DNA of 7,290 bases from Sandaracinaceae bacterium (lineage in GTDB: Bacteria > Myxococcota_A > Polyangia > Polyangiales > Sandaracinaceae). The position numbers and the translations under genes are program-made. The stretch covers positions 1-7,290 of the forward strand of contig JANWYL010000158.1 of NCBI GenBank assembly GCA_025056955.1, in the 5' to 3' direction. The notes beneath the pieces are model-generated. The model made no database searches. It was not told the DNA's origin and saw only the letters and a program-made list of their open reading frames with translations. Shown one piece after another: positions 1-6,273 of the stretch. The stretch's first letter is position 1, and each line of letters opens with the position of its first letter.

Positions 1-1
1 A

Positions 2-208
2 ATGAGGGGCAGGGTTTCTGCAGTCAACATGCTCTTCATCGGTGCATCGAATGAACTCGGTGAACTGGAAAGTGGGCTCACTGCTGCATGGCTTGGAGTG
101 GTTCCAGCTGTGGTTATTGGAGGAATTGGTGCAATTTTTGCCGCAGTGGTATGCGCTTGGCGTTTTCCAGAGTTGCAACGTTTCGATCGATTGGATGCCA
201 AAGCCTAG
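2..208 (+). CDS. MFS transporter, C-terminal fragment (5' end outside window)
   Basis: This is the last 68 codons of a gene that enters from the left edge; the first Met in the window is probably internal. The peptide begins with a short RGRVSAVNMLFIGASNELGE-type loop, continues through a Gly/Ala/Val-rich membrane helix (about residues 29-53), and ends in a short charged cytoplasmic tail at TAG 206-208. The SAVNMLFIGASNELG.FESG-like stretch followed by a final helix is what I know from the C-terminal end of EntS-like major facilitator superfamily exporters, where the loop before the last helix reads this way. MFS proteins sit in the inner membrane and move small molecules by proton exchange or facilitated diffusion; the substrate cannot be told from this fragment. 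A 116-bp gap separates it from the kinase gene, so co-transcription is possible but not shown. The family call is from recognition of a short segment only. Confidence 0.75.
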   Translation: MRGRVSAVNMLFIGASNELGELESGLTAAWLGVVPAVVIGGIGAIFAAVVCAWRFPELQRFDRLDAKA

Positions 209-324
209 GGGCCATCTCCTTTTGTTGGTTAGAGGATCCTCCGAGAAGAGTGGAAGAAAGCGAGCGAAAGAGAAAAAGAGCCTACCATCGAACCTCAGTT
301 TGGTGCATCCTACTGCATGAGCCC

Positions 325-1641
325 ATGGCCGGTTCGGGTTCGGAGCGAAGCAACGTGCGTGCGCCGGATTTGGACGAATTCGATGACGAAGAGATGGAGG
401 CGACAGCAGTTGGAGTTGATCTCTTCAAAAGCGAGGCGATTCCAAATTATCCAGCTGTGGCGCGGCTGGGGCGCTACGAGATTTTGGGCCGCATCGCAAG
501 GGGGGGGATGGCTGAGGTGTACTTGGCACGGGCACGCGAGGACGACGGTACGGTGCGCCACGTGGTGCTGAAAAGGGTGCTCACTGAGATGCAGCATGAC
601 AGGCGCATGCGCGAGATGTTTCTCGAAGAGGGTCGAATCGCCTCGCGTCTGTACCACCCGAATGTGTGCCATGTCTACGATGTCGGTGAGGCCAATGGCA
701 TTGCCTACATGGTTCTCGAGTGGGTGCATGGCCCATCCCTTCGCGATGTGGTCCGGCGGCTCAAACAACACAACACAGCCCTTTCACCTCTTCTTTCAGC
801 GCACATTGCAGCAAAAATTGCGAGTGCCCTTGACTACATTCATAACGCTCGGGGAATTGACGGAAAGCCCCTTGCGATCATTCACCAAGATGTAACCCCC
901 CATAACATCATGCTCAGCTGGAAGGGGCAGGTCAAACTGCTCGACTTTGGAATTGCAAAAACCCTGACATCTGGCGCAAGCAGAACGCCCCAAGGCAAGT
1001 ATGAATACATGTCACCTGAGCAGGTTCGAAGCCAGCCGATCGACTGGCGGTCTGACATCTTTGCGCTAGGGGTCTGCCTTTACGAGATGCTGACCGGGAT
1101 TTCTCCATTTGAGAGAGAAAGCGTGCCGCAAATCATGACAGCGATTGTCGAGGAAAATCCGCCTTCTTTGCGCTCGATTCGACGGGAAATTCCAGAATTG
1201 CTCGAACGAATTGTGTTTAAGGCTTTGGCCAAGCATCCTGAACACCGGTTTCGCACTGCAGGCGAAATGCAGCATGCGCTTGAGGAGTGGATCACAAGGA
1301 ACGGTGGGCCCGTTCCTGATGTGCGCTTGGCTTTGGTGATCGGCAGCTATTTTCAGGCTGAAGAAAAGGCCCCTCTCAAGCCTGGTGCTGCTCAATTCAC
1401 AGGAACTTTTGGCGCGCTTGTGGCTGGTTTTGAAAGCCCCATCGTTCAAGAGGAAGGGGAGAAAGTGGATGGATCCGCTGATGAACTCCCTTCAACTTCC
1501 TCCACGCCCCGCTCTTTGCGACAAAGGTTGTTCGATCGCTTCTTCGATATGCCTCCCCTCTTTGCTTTTCTCTGGACCCTTGGCGCTGGAAGCGTGCTTC
1601 TTGCGCTCTTTGTGGTGATTTATCTCCTTTGGGTGAGGTGA
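325..1641 (+). CDS. Membrane-anchored Ser/Thr protein kinase (PknB/Hanks type)
   Basis: This is a 438-residue protein kinase that transfers phosphate from ATP to Ser/Thr of partner proteins. An acidic N-terminal leader (about 1-47) precedes the kinase domain (about 50-325). Visible motifs are the Gly-rich loop RIARGGMAEVYLA (57-69), the ATP-binding Lys in VVLKRV (K83), the helix-C Glu in FLEEGR (101-102), the catalytic loop HQDVTPHN (187-194, with D189 and N194), DFG (207-209), SPEQ (230-233) and DIFALGV (244-250). A linker rich in Ser, Pro and Glu (about 330-408) leads to one hydrophobic helix at the extreme C-terminus (about 410-436), so the kinase faces the cytoplasm and has essentially no extracellular sensor. 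The usual HRD Arg is Gln here. The open frame extends upstream to 88, but that part overlaps the MFS gene and has odd composition. ATG 325 is the first sensible start, though it lacks a clear Shine-Dalgarno; ATG 394 is an alternative that keeps the whole kinase domain. Its substrate is not identifiable. Confidence 0.93.
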   Translation: MAGSGSERSNVRAPDLDEFDDEEMEATAVGVDLFKSEAIPNYPAVARLGRYEILGRIARGGMAEVYLARAREDDGTVRHVVLKRVLTEMQHDRRMREMFLEEGRIASRLYHPNVCHVYDVGEANGIAYMVLEWVHGPSLRDVVRRLKQHNTALSPLLSAHIAAKIASALDYIHNARGIDGKPLAIIHQDVTPHNIMLSWKGQVKLLDFGIAKTLTSGASRTPQGKYEYMSPEQVRSQPIDWRSDIFALGVCLYEMLTGISPFERESVPQIMTAIVEENPPSLRSIRREIPELLERIVFKALAKHPEHRFRTAGEMQHALEEWITRNGGPVPDVRLALVIGSYFQAEEKAPLKPGAAQFTGTFGALVAGFESPIVQEEGEKVDGSADELPSTSSTPRSLRQRLFDRFFDMPPLFAFLWTLGAGSVLLALFVVIYLLWVR

Positions 1642-1704
1642 GGACTTTGCGAGAGCATTTCCTCTGAGCCAAAAGTACTGCTTTTTTTGGGTTTTGGTGG
1701 TAGA

Positions 1705-2964
1705 GTGGCTGCTGTGAATGGAGCTGATCGAGGATCGAACCTCGGGCAGGTAGGGTTGATCATCGAGCCTAATGGCGTGGTCCGAGCGCTTGAGGGAAAA
1801 TCAAAAGACTTTTGGGCTCAGCGGAGGGGACGTTATGAGGTGGTTGGAGATGCAGGTGGAGAGCTTTTGATTCTCAAGCGTCACCCCGAACGCAAATTGC
1901 TCATGGCAGGTGAAATCGTTGCAAAAACCATGATCCTTGAAGTGATCAACATTGCTGCATCAACTGGTTGGCGAGGGGAACTGTACATCTGCTCTCCAGA
2001 AGCAACGAGGGTGCTCGGGATTGACCAAGGGGTGTTGCGCTATGCACGAAGCGATCACCCAGACGATCGATTGGGGCAGGTGATTTATCGGAACGGGCTT
2101 ATTAGCCGCGCTGAGCTCGATGAGTTGCTTGAGGCGATTGAGCCGGATCGGCGCATTGGCCACCTTTTAATCGAAAGAAAGATCCTCACTCAAGAACAAT
2201 TGTTCCAGCAGCTTCAAAAACAGGTCGAGCAAATCTTTTTTTCGGCCCTTGTGGTTCAATCGGGGGTGTACGCCTTTTTGTCGGAGGATCCGTCAAATGC
2301 ACCAGCTCACACCGTCCACATCCCAATTCCTGGGCTTCTCATGGAGGGGGTTCAGCGGATCGATGAGATGGCGCTCTTTAGGGAACGCATTCCGCATGAT
2401 GATTGGGTGCCTGAAATCCAGCAACGGATAAGCCTTGTCGATTTAGACGACAACGCAAAATTGGTGTTGGTTTACGCCGACGGTACGAGGAGCATCGAAG
2501 AAATAGCGAGAGAGAGCGGCCTCGGCATATTCCATACCCTCAAAGCGATCTATGGGCTGCTTCAACAGGGGCTCATCGTGCTTAGGCCTCCTCGAAAGGT
2601 GGATCCTCAGACAGCGAGGCGCTTGGTCGAAGAAATCAACTCGATCTTGCGGGACATCTTTCTTGCGGCTGCAGCCTATGGCGCAGTGGCCCGCACCCGC
2701 ACGGCCATTGAAACATGGATGCTCGGCAGTGACTATGTCCGCATTTTGGGGGCCCATCTCGAGGAGGATGGCTCTCTTGTTCCCGAACAAGTTCTGCGGG
2801 CTTTGGAGAATGCTGGGCTCGAGCGGCCAATGGAAGCCCTTGTGCAGGCCCTCCATGAACTTGCTTCTTTTGCGCTTTTTGCTGTCACTGCCACTTTGCC
2901 TCGAGAGCAAGGGGCAATTCTCTCTCGTGAGGTCAGCCAGCGGCTAAAAAGGATAAGAATTTAA
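1705..2964 (+). CDS. DUF4388 (PATAN-like) domain protein
   Basis: This is a soluble protein of about 419 residues with no signal peptide or membrane helix. The N-terminal part (about 15-70) is unassigned. A DUF4388-like region (about 75-225) includes RGELYICSPEATRVLGIDQG and then two similar helical segments, LGQVIYRNGLISRAELDELL (near 123-142) and IGHLLIERKILTQEQLFQQL (near 151-170), which match the 'LGxLLxxxGLIxxxxLxxxL' pattern of DUF4388 and type II secretion ATPase N-terminal domains. A further module (about 244-293), with DGTRSIEEIARESGLG and LLQQGLIVL, looks like the winged-helix segment often attached to this family. The C-terminal 120 residues are helical and unassigned. Family members are common in myxobacteria and have been linked to signalling scaffolds; no enzymatic activity is expected. 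The start is uncertain: TTG 1687, GTG 1705 and GTG 1714 are all in frame, and GTG 1705 was chosen because GGTGG (1696-1700) lies 4 nt before it. It lies 63 bp after the kinase on the same strand, so a shared role is possible. Confidence 0.82.
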   Translation: MAAVNGADRGSNLGQVGLIIEPNGVVRALEGKSKDFWAQRRGRYEVVGDAGGELLILKRHPERKLLMAGEIVAKTMILEVINIAASTGWRGELYICSPEATRVLGIDQGVLRYARSDHPDDRLGQVIYRNGLISRAELDELLEAIEPDRRIGHLLIERKILTQEQLFQQLQKQVEQIFFSALVVQSGVYAFLSEDPSNAPAHTVHIPIPGLLMEGVQRIDEMALFRERIPHDDWVPEIQQRISLVDLDDNAKLVLVYADGTRSIEEIARESGLGIFHTLKAIYGLLQQGLIVLRPPRKVDPQTARRLVEEINSILRDIFLAAAAYGAVARTRTAIETWMLGSDYVRILGAHLEEDGSLVPEQVLRALENAGLERPMEALVQALHELASFALFAVTATLPREQGAILSREVSQRLKRIRI

Positions 2965-3057
2965 GCGGAAAGGGGAGGGGGTTGGCATTTCTGTGGCTTG
3001 CCCCATCCTCAATTGGCGAATAGGTTTATCCCAAAAAGAGGCAAAAGAGGTTGTCCT

Positions 3058-3714
3058 ATGGACATTCAGGAGCGGCTTACCGCTTTTGCGATGCTTGGGG
3101 CCACCTGGGTGATGTGGTTGCTCGTGGGCCTTTCCGTGATTGCGGTGGCTTTCATCATCGAACGTACCTACTTTTACGCGGTGACAAGCGATCACTTTGG
3201 GAAATTGCTCAATGCGCTTCTTGAAAAGCTTAAGGCTGGGGACATTGAAGGCGCGCGGAAAGCGATGGAGCGCTCGCGGAGCTTTGAAGCGAGGGTTGCG
3301 CTTGCTGGGCTCAACTCGATTGAAGATGGGCCACGTTCTGCTGAGGAACGAATGAACAAAGAACTCATCCTCTCTCGTTTGTCGATGGAACGCAACCTCG
3401 CCTTTTTGGGAACGGTTGGAAACAATGCCCCATTTGTGGGCCTGCTTGGCACTGTGATCGGGGTGATTCGGGCGTTTCACGAGCTCAACGAATCAAAAGG
3501 ACAAGTCAGCGCAGGGCTTATGGCAGAAATCGGTGAAGCCCTTGTGGCCACAGCCATTGGCCTGCTTGTGGCCCTTCCTGCCGTTGCGGCTTTCAATGCC
3601 GCTCAACGTGTGATCAAGGCAAGACTGACTCGGGCGGAGGCCATGAGCCGTGAGGTGCTCGCTTACATGAAAGCCAATAACAAAAACGGTGCTTCCAAGG
3701 AAGTGGAGGGCTGA
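3058..3714 (+). CDS. MotA/TolQ/ExbB proton-channel family protein (ExbB-type)
   Basis: This 218-residue inner-membrane protein is the proton-channel scaffold of an ExbB-ExbD or TolQ-TolR motor. Three hydrophobic segments are visible at about 14-36, 115-138 and 157-181, with a large cytoplasmic loop (about 40-112) between the first two, as in the family. The conserved channel residues are present: PFVGLLGTVIGVI (125-137), with T132 matching E. coli ExbB T148, and IGEALVATAIGLL (158-170), with E160 and T165 matching E176 and T181. These matches are from memory of the E. coli protein. The frame is open back to TTG 2998, but ATG 3058 has AGAGG (3046-3050) 7 nt upstream and gives the normal family length and N-terminus. 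It abuts the ExbD-type gene with no gap (TGA 3712-3714, ATG 3715), so the two are surely translated together. ExbB is preferred over TolQ because a TonB-like gene follows and no tolA, tolB or pal gene is seen. Confidence 0.93.
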   Translation: MDIQERLTAFAMLGATWVMWLLVGLSVIAVAFIIERTYFYAVTSDHFGKLLNALLEKLKAGDIEGARKAMERSRSFEARVALAGLNSIEDGPRSAEERMNKELILSRLSMERNLAFLGTVGNNAPFVGLLGTVIGVIRAFHELNESKGQVSAGLMAEIGEALVATAIGLLVALPAVAAFNAAQRVIKARLTRAEAMSREVLAYMKANNKNGASKEVEG

Positions 3715-4137
3715 ATGGGTGGAGGTACACAAGGGGGAGCTGACGACGAAATCATCACAGCAATTAACGTCACCCCTTTGGTTGATGTGGTGCTTGTGCT
3801 GCTCATCATTCTTATGGTCACAGCGAGCTACATCGTTTCTCGCGCGATTCCAATGGATTTGCCCTCGGCCCAAGGGGAGGGTGCTCCGCCACGAACCCTT
3901 GCCGTCTCTATTGATTCAAAAGGAGATCTCTTCGTGGATGCGCAGCCAGTGAACGAGGAACAACTCGTTGAAGCAGTGCGTCGCTACGCGGCTCAGGTTC
4001 CAGAGGCCGATCGGCGCGCAACGATTGCAGCAGACGCCCGAGTCACCCATGGCCGGGTGGTGCGTGTGATCGATCTTCTTCGGAAAAACCGGGTGACCCG
4101 TTTTGCCATCAACGTGAGGCCTGAAGATTTGAGGTAG
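3715..4137 (+). CDS. Biopolymer transporter ExbD/TolR family protein
   Basis: This 140-residue protein has a short cytoplasmic N-terminus, one membrane helix (about 21-42) and a periplasmic domain (about 50-140), the standard ExbD/TolR layout. The signature INVTPLVDVVLVLLIILMV (17-35) is present with the conserved proton-carrying Asp at D24, equivalent to D25 of E. coli ExbD. The periplasmic part has the expected pattern, with AVSIDSKGDLFVDAQPV followed by TIAADARVTHGRVVRVIDLL and a last strand FAINVRPEDL. The ATG directly follows the stop codon of the ExbB-type gene and has GGAGG (3705-3709) 5 nt upstream. ExbD dimers sit inside the ExbB pentamer and couple proton flow to movement of TonB. 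The N-terminal Gly-rich MGGGTQGG leader is unremarkable. The TonB-like gene starts 16 bp downstream, which supports a three-gene operon. Confidence 0.95.
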   Translation: MGGGTQGGADDEIITAINVTPLVDVVLVLLIILMVTASYIVSRAIPMDLPSAQGEGAPPRTLAVSIDSKGDLFVDAQPVNEEQLVEAVRRYAAQVPEADRRATIAADARVTHGRVVRVIDLLRKNRVTRFAINVRPEDLR

Positions 4138-4142
4138 GCAGC

Positions 4143-4147
4143 GGAGG
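4143..4147 (+). promoter_or_regulatory. Ribosome-binding site GGAGG of the TonB-like gene
   Basis: GGAGG lies 6 nt before GTG 4154 and 12 nt before the in-frame ATG 4160. The spacing favours the GTG as the start codon, which adds only two residues. Confidence 0.6.
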
Positions 4148-4153
4148 GGAGAT

Positions 4154-5005
4154 GTGGCTATGGCATGGGGAGCAGAAAAGGAGGCAAGGAGGACGGGTTT
4201 TTGGGGCATTTTGGCAAGCTTTGCAGTGCACTTTGGGGCGTGGGTGCTTTTGGGGAGCTTGCCAAAGCCCTCAGAAATCCTGGCGGCCATCGACATTCCG
4301 GTCGAAATTATGGCTGAAGAAGAACCCCAACCCCTGCCACCCCCTCCAGAGCCTGAGCCGACTCCCCACGAGGAGAGCCCCGCACCCGCGCAACCTGTCC
4401 TTTCCCCACCAAAGCCAACTCCTGTTCGCCGCCCCGCTCCTCCGAAAGAACCTCCCACTTCCCAGCCTTCTTCTCCTCCGCCTGCAGAGGAGCAGATTGC
4501 TGATTTCACAGGGGAAACCCTTACTGTTCCCACCTCCACCTGGGCGAGTGCGGTTGGCAATGGACAAGACATGATTGGCCCCATTGGTGCTCCAACAGGG
4601 GTTGTGACGGGCAGAAGGGTATTGGGAGAGCCCACCGGTGTGGTTGGGGGAGGACGTGGAAAGGGAGCACCAGAACCGCCCGAGGAGCCCATCTTTTCTT
4701 TGCGCGACCTTCGTGAGCCACCAAGCCCTCCTGAACTTGGTCGCATTCGGGCTGCCCTTGAGCGCCTCTACCCCCCTCGCCTGCGGGCCCTTAACATCGA
4801 GGGCAAAGCAGTGGTCCGGATGCGCATCCGCGCAAACGGAGAGGTCGGCCCCATCCGCGTGCGCTCTGCCACAGAGCCTGAGTTTGGCGATGCCTGCGTC
4901 CAAGCCCTGAAAGAAGCTGGCGCTTGGAAACCAGGCCTTGGCCCAGATGGCCGACCAGCTGCAACCGATGTTCAATTTGAGTGCGAGTTTGCCCTGGCCC
5001 GCTGA
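4154..5005 (+). CDS. TonB-like energy transducer protein
   Basis: This protein of 283 residues (GTG start) has the classic TonB plan. A cytoplasmic N-terminus leads into one membrane anchor (about 16-36), a long Pro/Glu/Lys-rich spacer (about 55-113), a Gly-rich linker (about 138-172), and a C-terminal TonB domain (about 190-283). In the anchor, S22 and H26 reproduce the SxxxH spacing (S16/H20) that E. coli TonB uses to contact ExbB. The C-terminal domain shows LYPPRLRALNIEGKAVVRMR (near 205-224), then AWKPG (257-261) and a final strand FECEFALAR, matching the YPxxAxxxxxxGxVxVxfxV pattern of the family. C248 and C277 are the only Cys residues in the domain and could form a disulfide in the periplasm. 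Its partners are presumably the ExbB- and ExbD-type proteins just upstream, with force passed to an outer-membrane receptor. No receptor gene is in the window, so the transported substrate or alternative mechanical role is unknown. Confidence 0.9.
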   Translation: MAMAWGAEKEARRTGFWGILASFAVHFGAWVLLGSLPKPSEILAAIDIPVEIMAEEEPQPLPPPPEPEPTPHEESPAPAQPVLSPPKPTPVRRPAPPKEPPTSQPSSPPPAEEQIADFTGETLTVPTSTWASAVGNGQDMIGPIGAPTGVVTGRRVLGEPTGVVGGGRGKGAPEPPEEPIFSLRDLREPPSPPELGRIRAALERLYPPRLRALNIEGKAVVRMRIRANGEVGPIRVRSATEPEFGDACVQALKEAGAWKPGLGPDGRPAATDVQFECEFALAR

Positions 5006-5020
5006 GGCCTCTTAGAGCAC

Positions 5021-6211
5021 CTAGCACGCATTTGTGGCTTCACAAGCTGTGCTCCACCGACAGGTTGAAAGGCAAAATTGCCATCCCATCCCGTTAGGGT
5101 CAGAGGAGAGGGGACAACAACGGTAATTATTGCCCGGCGGCCCACTCGTGCCTGGTCGAATGCGCAAGCATTGAAAGCCGCTCTCGTACCTGGGCTCGCA
5201 GTCGCTCCACCTGCATCGCTCCGTGCACCGCTCGATGCCACAGGGATCTGAGTTATGACAAGCCCGAGTTTGGCCTGGGGTACACGCGCCCGTTTCTCCG
5301 GAGCAGGTGCTCCATGAAGACCACTCCCTCCACGTGCAACTTGCTGTGCATGTGCGTGTGCGCATCTGTTGGCCACACCTTCCACAACTCCGTGTCTGGG
5401 TTTCTGTTGCCCCAGGGGTGCACTCACCGCTTTCACCCATGCAGGGACCCCACTCAGAAAATGGGCCCCACCGACAATCGTCGCCGCAACGCCTGCTTCT
5501 CCTTTGTGTTCCCGTTGAGCAACGTCCACACGGGCGTTCTTCATTTTGGACTTCGCCAGGGGTGCACTCACCTTCACCCGCGCATCTCCAAGGAGTCCAA
5601 CTGCAATCGTCCGTGCATTCTCGGCGCCTTCTTCCGCATCTTCCGCAACTTTCTCCAAGCTCATAAGTTCCGGGACTGCATACGCCTCCCATGCACTCAC
5701 CATCGTCAACCCACCTTCCACCCATGCACACCTGTCGCTGCATGCCACACCGAGGACAAGGTATCGTTCGAGGTGGGCTTCCCTCCGCACACTCACAACT
5801 CGTTGGTGCACTGCATGGCATCCATCGACCATTCATGCATCGCTCGACACCGCTTCCGCACTCAGTGCTACAAGGCCGCTCTGCATTTCGGCCAACGCTT
5901 GCATCCAGGTCGTTACAGTCTTCGGTCTCGGCGATGCCATCGCCATCAGTGTCAACAGAGGGTGCCTGGCATCGTCCTTCGATGCAATTCATGCCCTTTG
6001 GACACGGGGGATTGCATGAGGAGGGAGCGTCCTCTCCGGGCAAAATCCAATCATCGTCATCCTGCATATGGGTATCGCGGGGCCTTGGGCCTGCATCGCG
6101 AGAAGTTTCGCTGGAACGGCCTGTGGCGCAACTGCTAAGGAGAACCAAGGCAAGCAGCAAATTGGTCCTCAAAAAAGGCAAGGCCTTTACCTTTTGGATT
6201 TGCTCGAGCAC
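5021..6211 (-). CDS. Very Cys-rich lipoprotein with CTPG/TSP1-like repeats and a DxDGDG motif
   Basis: This is a 396-residue predicted lipoprotein on the minus strand. A charged start, a hydrophobic stretch (about 16-27) and the lipobox LLSSC give lipidation at C28. An acidic linker (about 36-62) follows, then a first Cys cluster (66-81), and DTDGDG...EDCNDLD (87-103), which resembles the Ca-binding metal-binding motifs of secreted myxobacterial proteins. From about 114 to the end it is a Cys-rich repeat array. Four units begin with CSPG or CTPG (C178, C216, C264, C310) and share a CGRC...RxC..xC.W..W pattern that recalls thrombospondin type 1 repeats. The mature part has about 46 Cys besides the acylated one, an even number, which suggests all are in disulfides. 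The GTG start has AGAGG 6 nt upstream. It converges on the TonB-like gene with a 15-bp gap. Cell-surface display or adhesion is an inference; I know no characterised homologue. Confidence 0.85.
   Translation of the reverse strand: MLEQIQKVKALPFLRTNLLLALVLLSSCATGRSSETSRDAGPRPRDTHMQDDDDWILPGEDAPSSCNPPCPKGMNCIEGRCQAPSVDTDGDGIAETEDCNDLDASVGRNAERPCSTECGSGVERCMNGRWMPCSAPTSCECAEGSPPRTIPCPRCGMQRQVCMGGRWVDDGECMGGVCSPGTYELGESCGRCGRRRRECTDDCSWTPWRCAGEGECTPGEVQNEERPCGRCSTGTQRRSRRCGDDCRWGPFSEWGPCMGESGECTPGATETQTRSCGRCGQQMRTRTCTASCTWREWSSWSTCSGETGACTPGQTRACHNSDPCGIERCTERCRWSDCEPRYESGFQCLRIRPGTSGPPGNNYRCCPLSSDPNGMGWQFCLSTCRWSTACEATNAC
5198..5680 (-). repeat. Imperfect tandem repeats coding the CTPG/CGRC units
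   Basis: Four protein-level units begin at C178, C216, C264 and C310 of the Cys-rich lipoprotein, spaced 38, 48 and 46 residues apart; the fourth is shorter and degenerate. At DNA level the plus strand carries the identical 17-bp word CCAGGGGTGCACTCACC at 5412-5428 and 5556-5572, where the CTPG motif is encoded. The match between the second and third units is the strongest, which suggests internal duplication. Confidence 0.65.
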
Positions 6212-6217
6212 TTGGAA

Positions 6218-6222
6218 CCTCT
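6218..6222 (-). promoter_or_regulatory. Ribosome-binding site AGAGG of the Cys-rich lipoprotein
   Basis: Read on the minus strand, AGAGG lies 6 nt before GTG at 6211-6209. It supports this GTG as the start, and the N-terminus it gives has the positive residues and hydrophobic core needed for export. Confidence 0.55.
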
Positions 6223-6229
6223 GAGAAGT

Positions 6230-6256
6230 ATTGTAAGCTTGAAATAGAACTCACAA
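6230..6256 (-). promoter_or_regulatory. Possible sigma70-type promoter for the Cys-rich lipoprotein
   Basis: On the minus strand, TACAAT (6235-6230) matches five of six bases of a -10 box, and TTGTGA (6256-6251) is a fair -35 box with a 15-bp spacer, shorter than usual. Shifting the -35 by one or two bases gives weaker boxes with 16- or 17-bp spacers. The predicted start of transcription would fall very close to the ribosome-binding site, leaving a short leader. This is motif reading only. Confidence 0.3.
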
Positions 6257-6273
6257 GACCCAGAGGCAGCACG

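Noticed and set aside
232..241. Perfect palindrome GAGGATCCTC between the MFS and kinase genes
   Set aside because: A single 10-bp palindrome with no partner site or nearby promoter is likely to be chance.
88..324. Upstream extension of the kinase frame
   Set aside because: It overlaps the end of the MFS gene in another frame, is rich in Trp, Cys and Arg unlike a normal N-terminus, and has no ribosome-binding site.
1671..1688. AAAAG-TACTG-CTTTT hairpin followed by a T run after the kinase gene
   Set aside because: The stem is only five bp and mostly A-T, too weak to call a terminator.
2982..3004. TTGGCA...TTGC resembling a sigma54 promoter before the ExbB-type gene
   Set aside because: The distance between the GG and GC elements is about four bases too long for sigma54, and no good sigma70 -10 box is placed downstream.
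3916..4746. Minus-strand open frame of 276 codons opposite the ExbD and TonB genes
   Set aside because: It is low-complexity Gly/Ser/Pro sequence that mirrors the Pro-rich TonB spacer, with no recognisable domain; the plus-strand genes explain this DNA.
5314..6138. Plus-strand open frame of 274 codons and other long frames opposite the Cys-rich lipoprotein
   Set aside because: They are His/Cys/Pro-rich reverse images of the repeats without start signals or known domains. The minus-strand frame has a lipobox, a ribosome-binding site and coherent repeats.
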